Shown: positions 63,655 through 64,000 of the stretch, piece by piece | Layout: the number at the start of each line of letters is the position of its first letter | Numbering within the stretch: the stretch's first letter is position 1 | NCBI GenBank assembly: GCA_947247005.1 | Contig: OX365949.1 | Coordinates: 258,001-322,000 of the forward strand | Source of the DNA: Spisula solida | Lineage: Eukaryota; Mollusca; Bivalvia; Venerida; Mactridae | Length of the DNA stretch: 64,000 bases | Direction: 5' to 3' | Position numbers and translations under genes: made by a program | The notes under the pieces: generated by a model | The model's database searches: none | The model's input: the letters and a program-made list of their open reading frames with translations, nothing else | Told to the model about the DNA's origin: nothing

Positions 63655-64000
63655 TTGTACAGTCCAGAAATGAAATAGGCTGGGCCCTTCATCAACCTTT
63701 GTTCTAGCGGTTGACTGAAGTGGTGTTGCTTCGATCTCGTAGTGAAACAGGCTGTGCCCTTCATCAACCTTTGTTGACTGAAGTGGTGTTGATTCATCTT
63801 CGAAGTGAAACAGGCTGTGCCCTTCATCAACCTTTGTTGACTGAAGTGGTGTTGATTCATCTTTGTAGTGAAACAGGCTGTGCCCTTCATCAACCTTTGT
63901 TGACTGAAGTGGTGTTGATTCATCATCGAAGTGAAACAGGCTATGCCCTTCATCAACCTTTGTTGACTGAAGTGGTGTTGATTCATCTTCGAAGTGAAAC
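63655..64000. repeat. Minisatellite, 63-bp unit, running off the window
   Basis: At least five copies with GTGAAACAGGCTGTGCCCTT, CATCAACCTTTGTTGACTGA and AGTGGTGTTGATTCATCTTC. The minus-strand open frame of a 21-residue repeat is an artefact of the 63-bp period. Confidence 0.95.

Noticed and set aside
63651..63986. Repeat protein MNQHHFSQQRLMKG on the minus strand
   Set aside because: Artefact of a 63-bp minisatellite; the plus strand is intronic to DHRS4 and no flanking exon is seen.

Overview
This is a stretch of animal nuclear genome, most likely a marine bivalve mollusc. The genes are split by GT-AG introns, intergenic DNA is AT-rich, and the window is dominated by AGGTCA-rich clam-type repeats, minisatellites, tRNA-derived SINEs, and small inverted-repeat transposons. 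The organism call is an inference from repeat style and gene content. The gene calls come from exon-by-exon translation in which the reading phase closes at every junction.

Four conserved genes are present. (1) CDCA7/CDCA7L, + strand: the 3' part only, four exons (4139-9369) encoding the C-terminal 4CXXC zinc finger. (2) ACSF3, mitochondrial malonyl-CoA synthetase, + strand, eight coding exons (28860-39888). (3) A mitochondrial TK2/dNK-type deoxynucleoside kinase, - strand, ten coding exons (59490 down to 42922), complete at 255 residues. (4) The first coding exon of a DHRS4-like short-chain dehydrogenase, + strand (59829-59899), whose remainder lies beyond the window. ACSF3 and the kinase are convergent. 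The kinase and DHRS4 are divergent, with start codons about 340 bp apart across a candidate bidirectional promoter that holds a perfect CRE and an ETS site.

The ACSF3 copy shown here is broken twice. A 770-bp TA-flanked inverted-repeat element sits inside the first coding exon; removing it with one TA restores a 780-nt open frame. Exon 3 is one base short relative to the family. These may be real allelic lesions or partly assembly error.

Region by region: 1-2816 holds AGGTCA-family repeats. 3318-9369 is the CDCA7 3' end with arrays in its introns. 10694-12095 is a decayed Helentron-like transposon fragment (OTU protease, Cys cluster, DUF6570-like). 13831-17695 is tandem repeats. 19369-28530 is a transposon graveyard with three-deep nesting: a non-LTR reverse transcriptase, split by a palindromic element with an 8-bp target duplication, itself split by an LTR retrotransposon with two 208-bp LTRs that look identical. 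28860-59490 is ACSF3 and the kinase with repeat-filled introns. 59491-64000 is the divergent promoter, DHRS4 exon 1 and AT-rich DNA ending in a 63-bp array.

The most unusual signals are: an intronic 42-bp minisatellite whose unit is a copy of the splice acceptor plus the start of the next ACSF3 exon; a similar two-copy acceptor duplication in the kinase gene; a shared terminal grammar among otherwise unrelated repeat families; and long tandem arrays whose periods are nearly all multiples of 7 bp.
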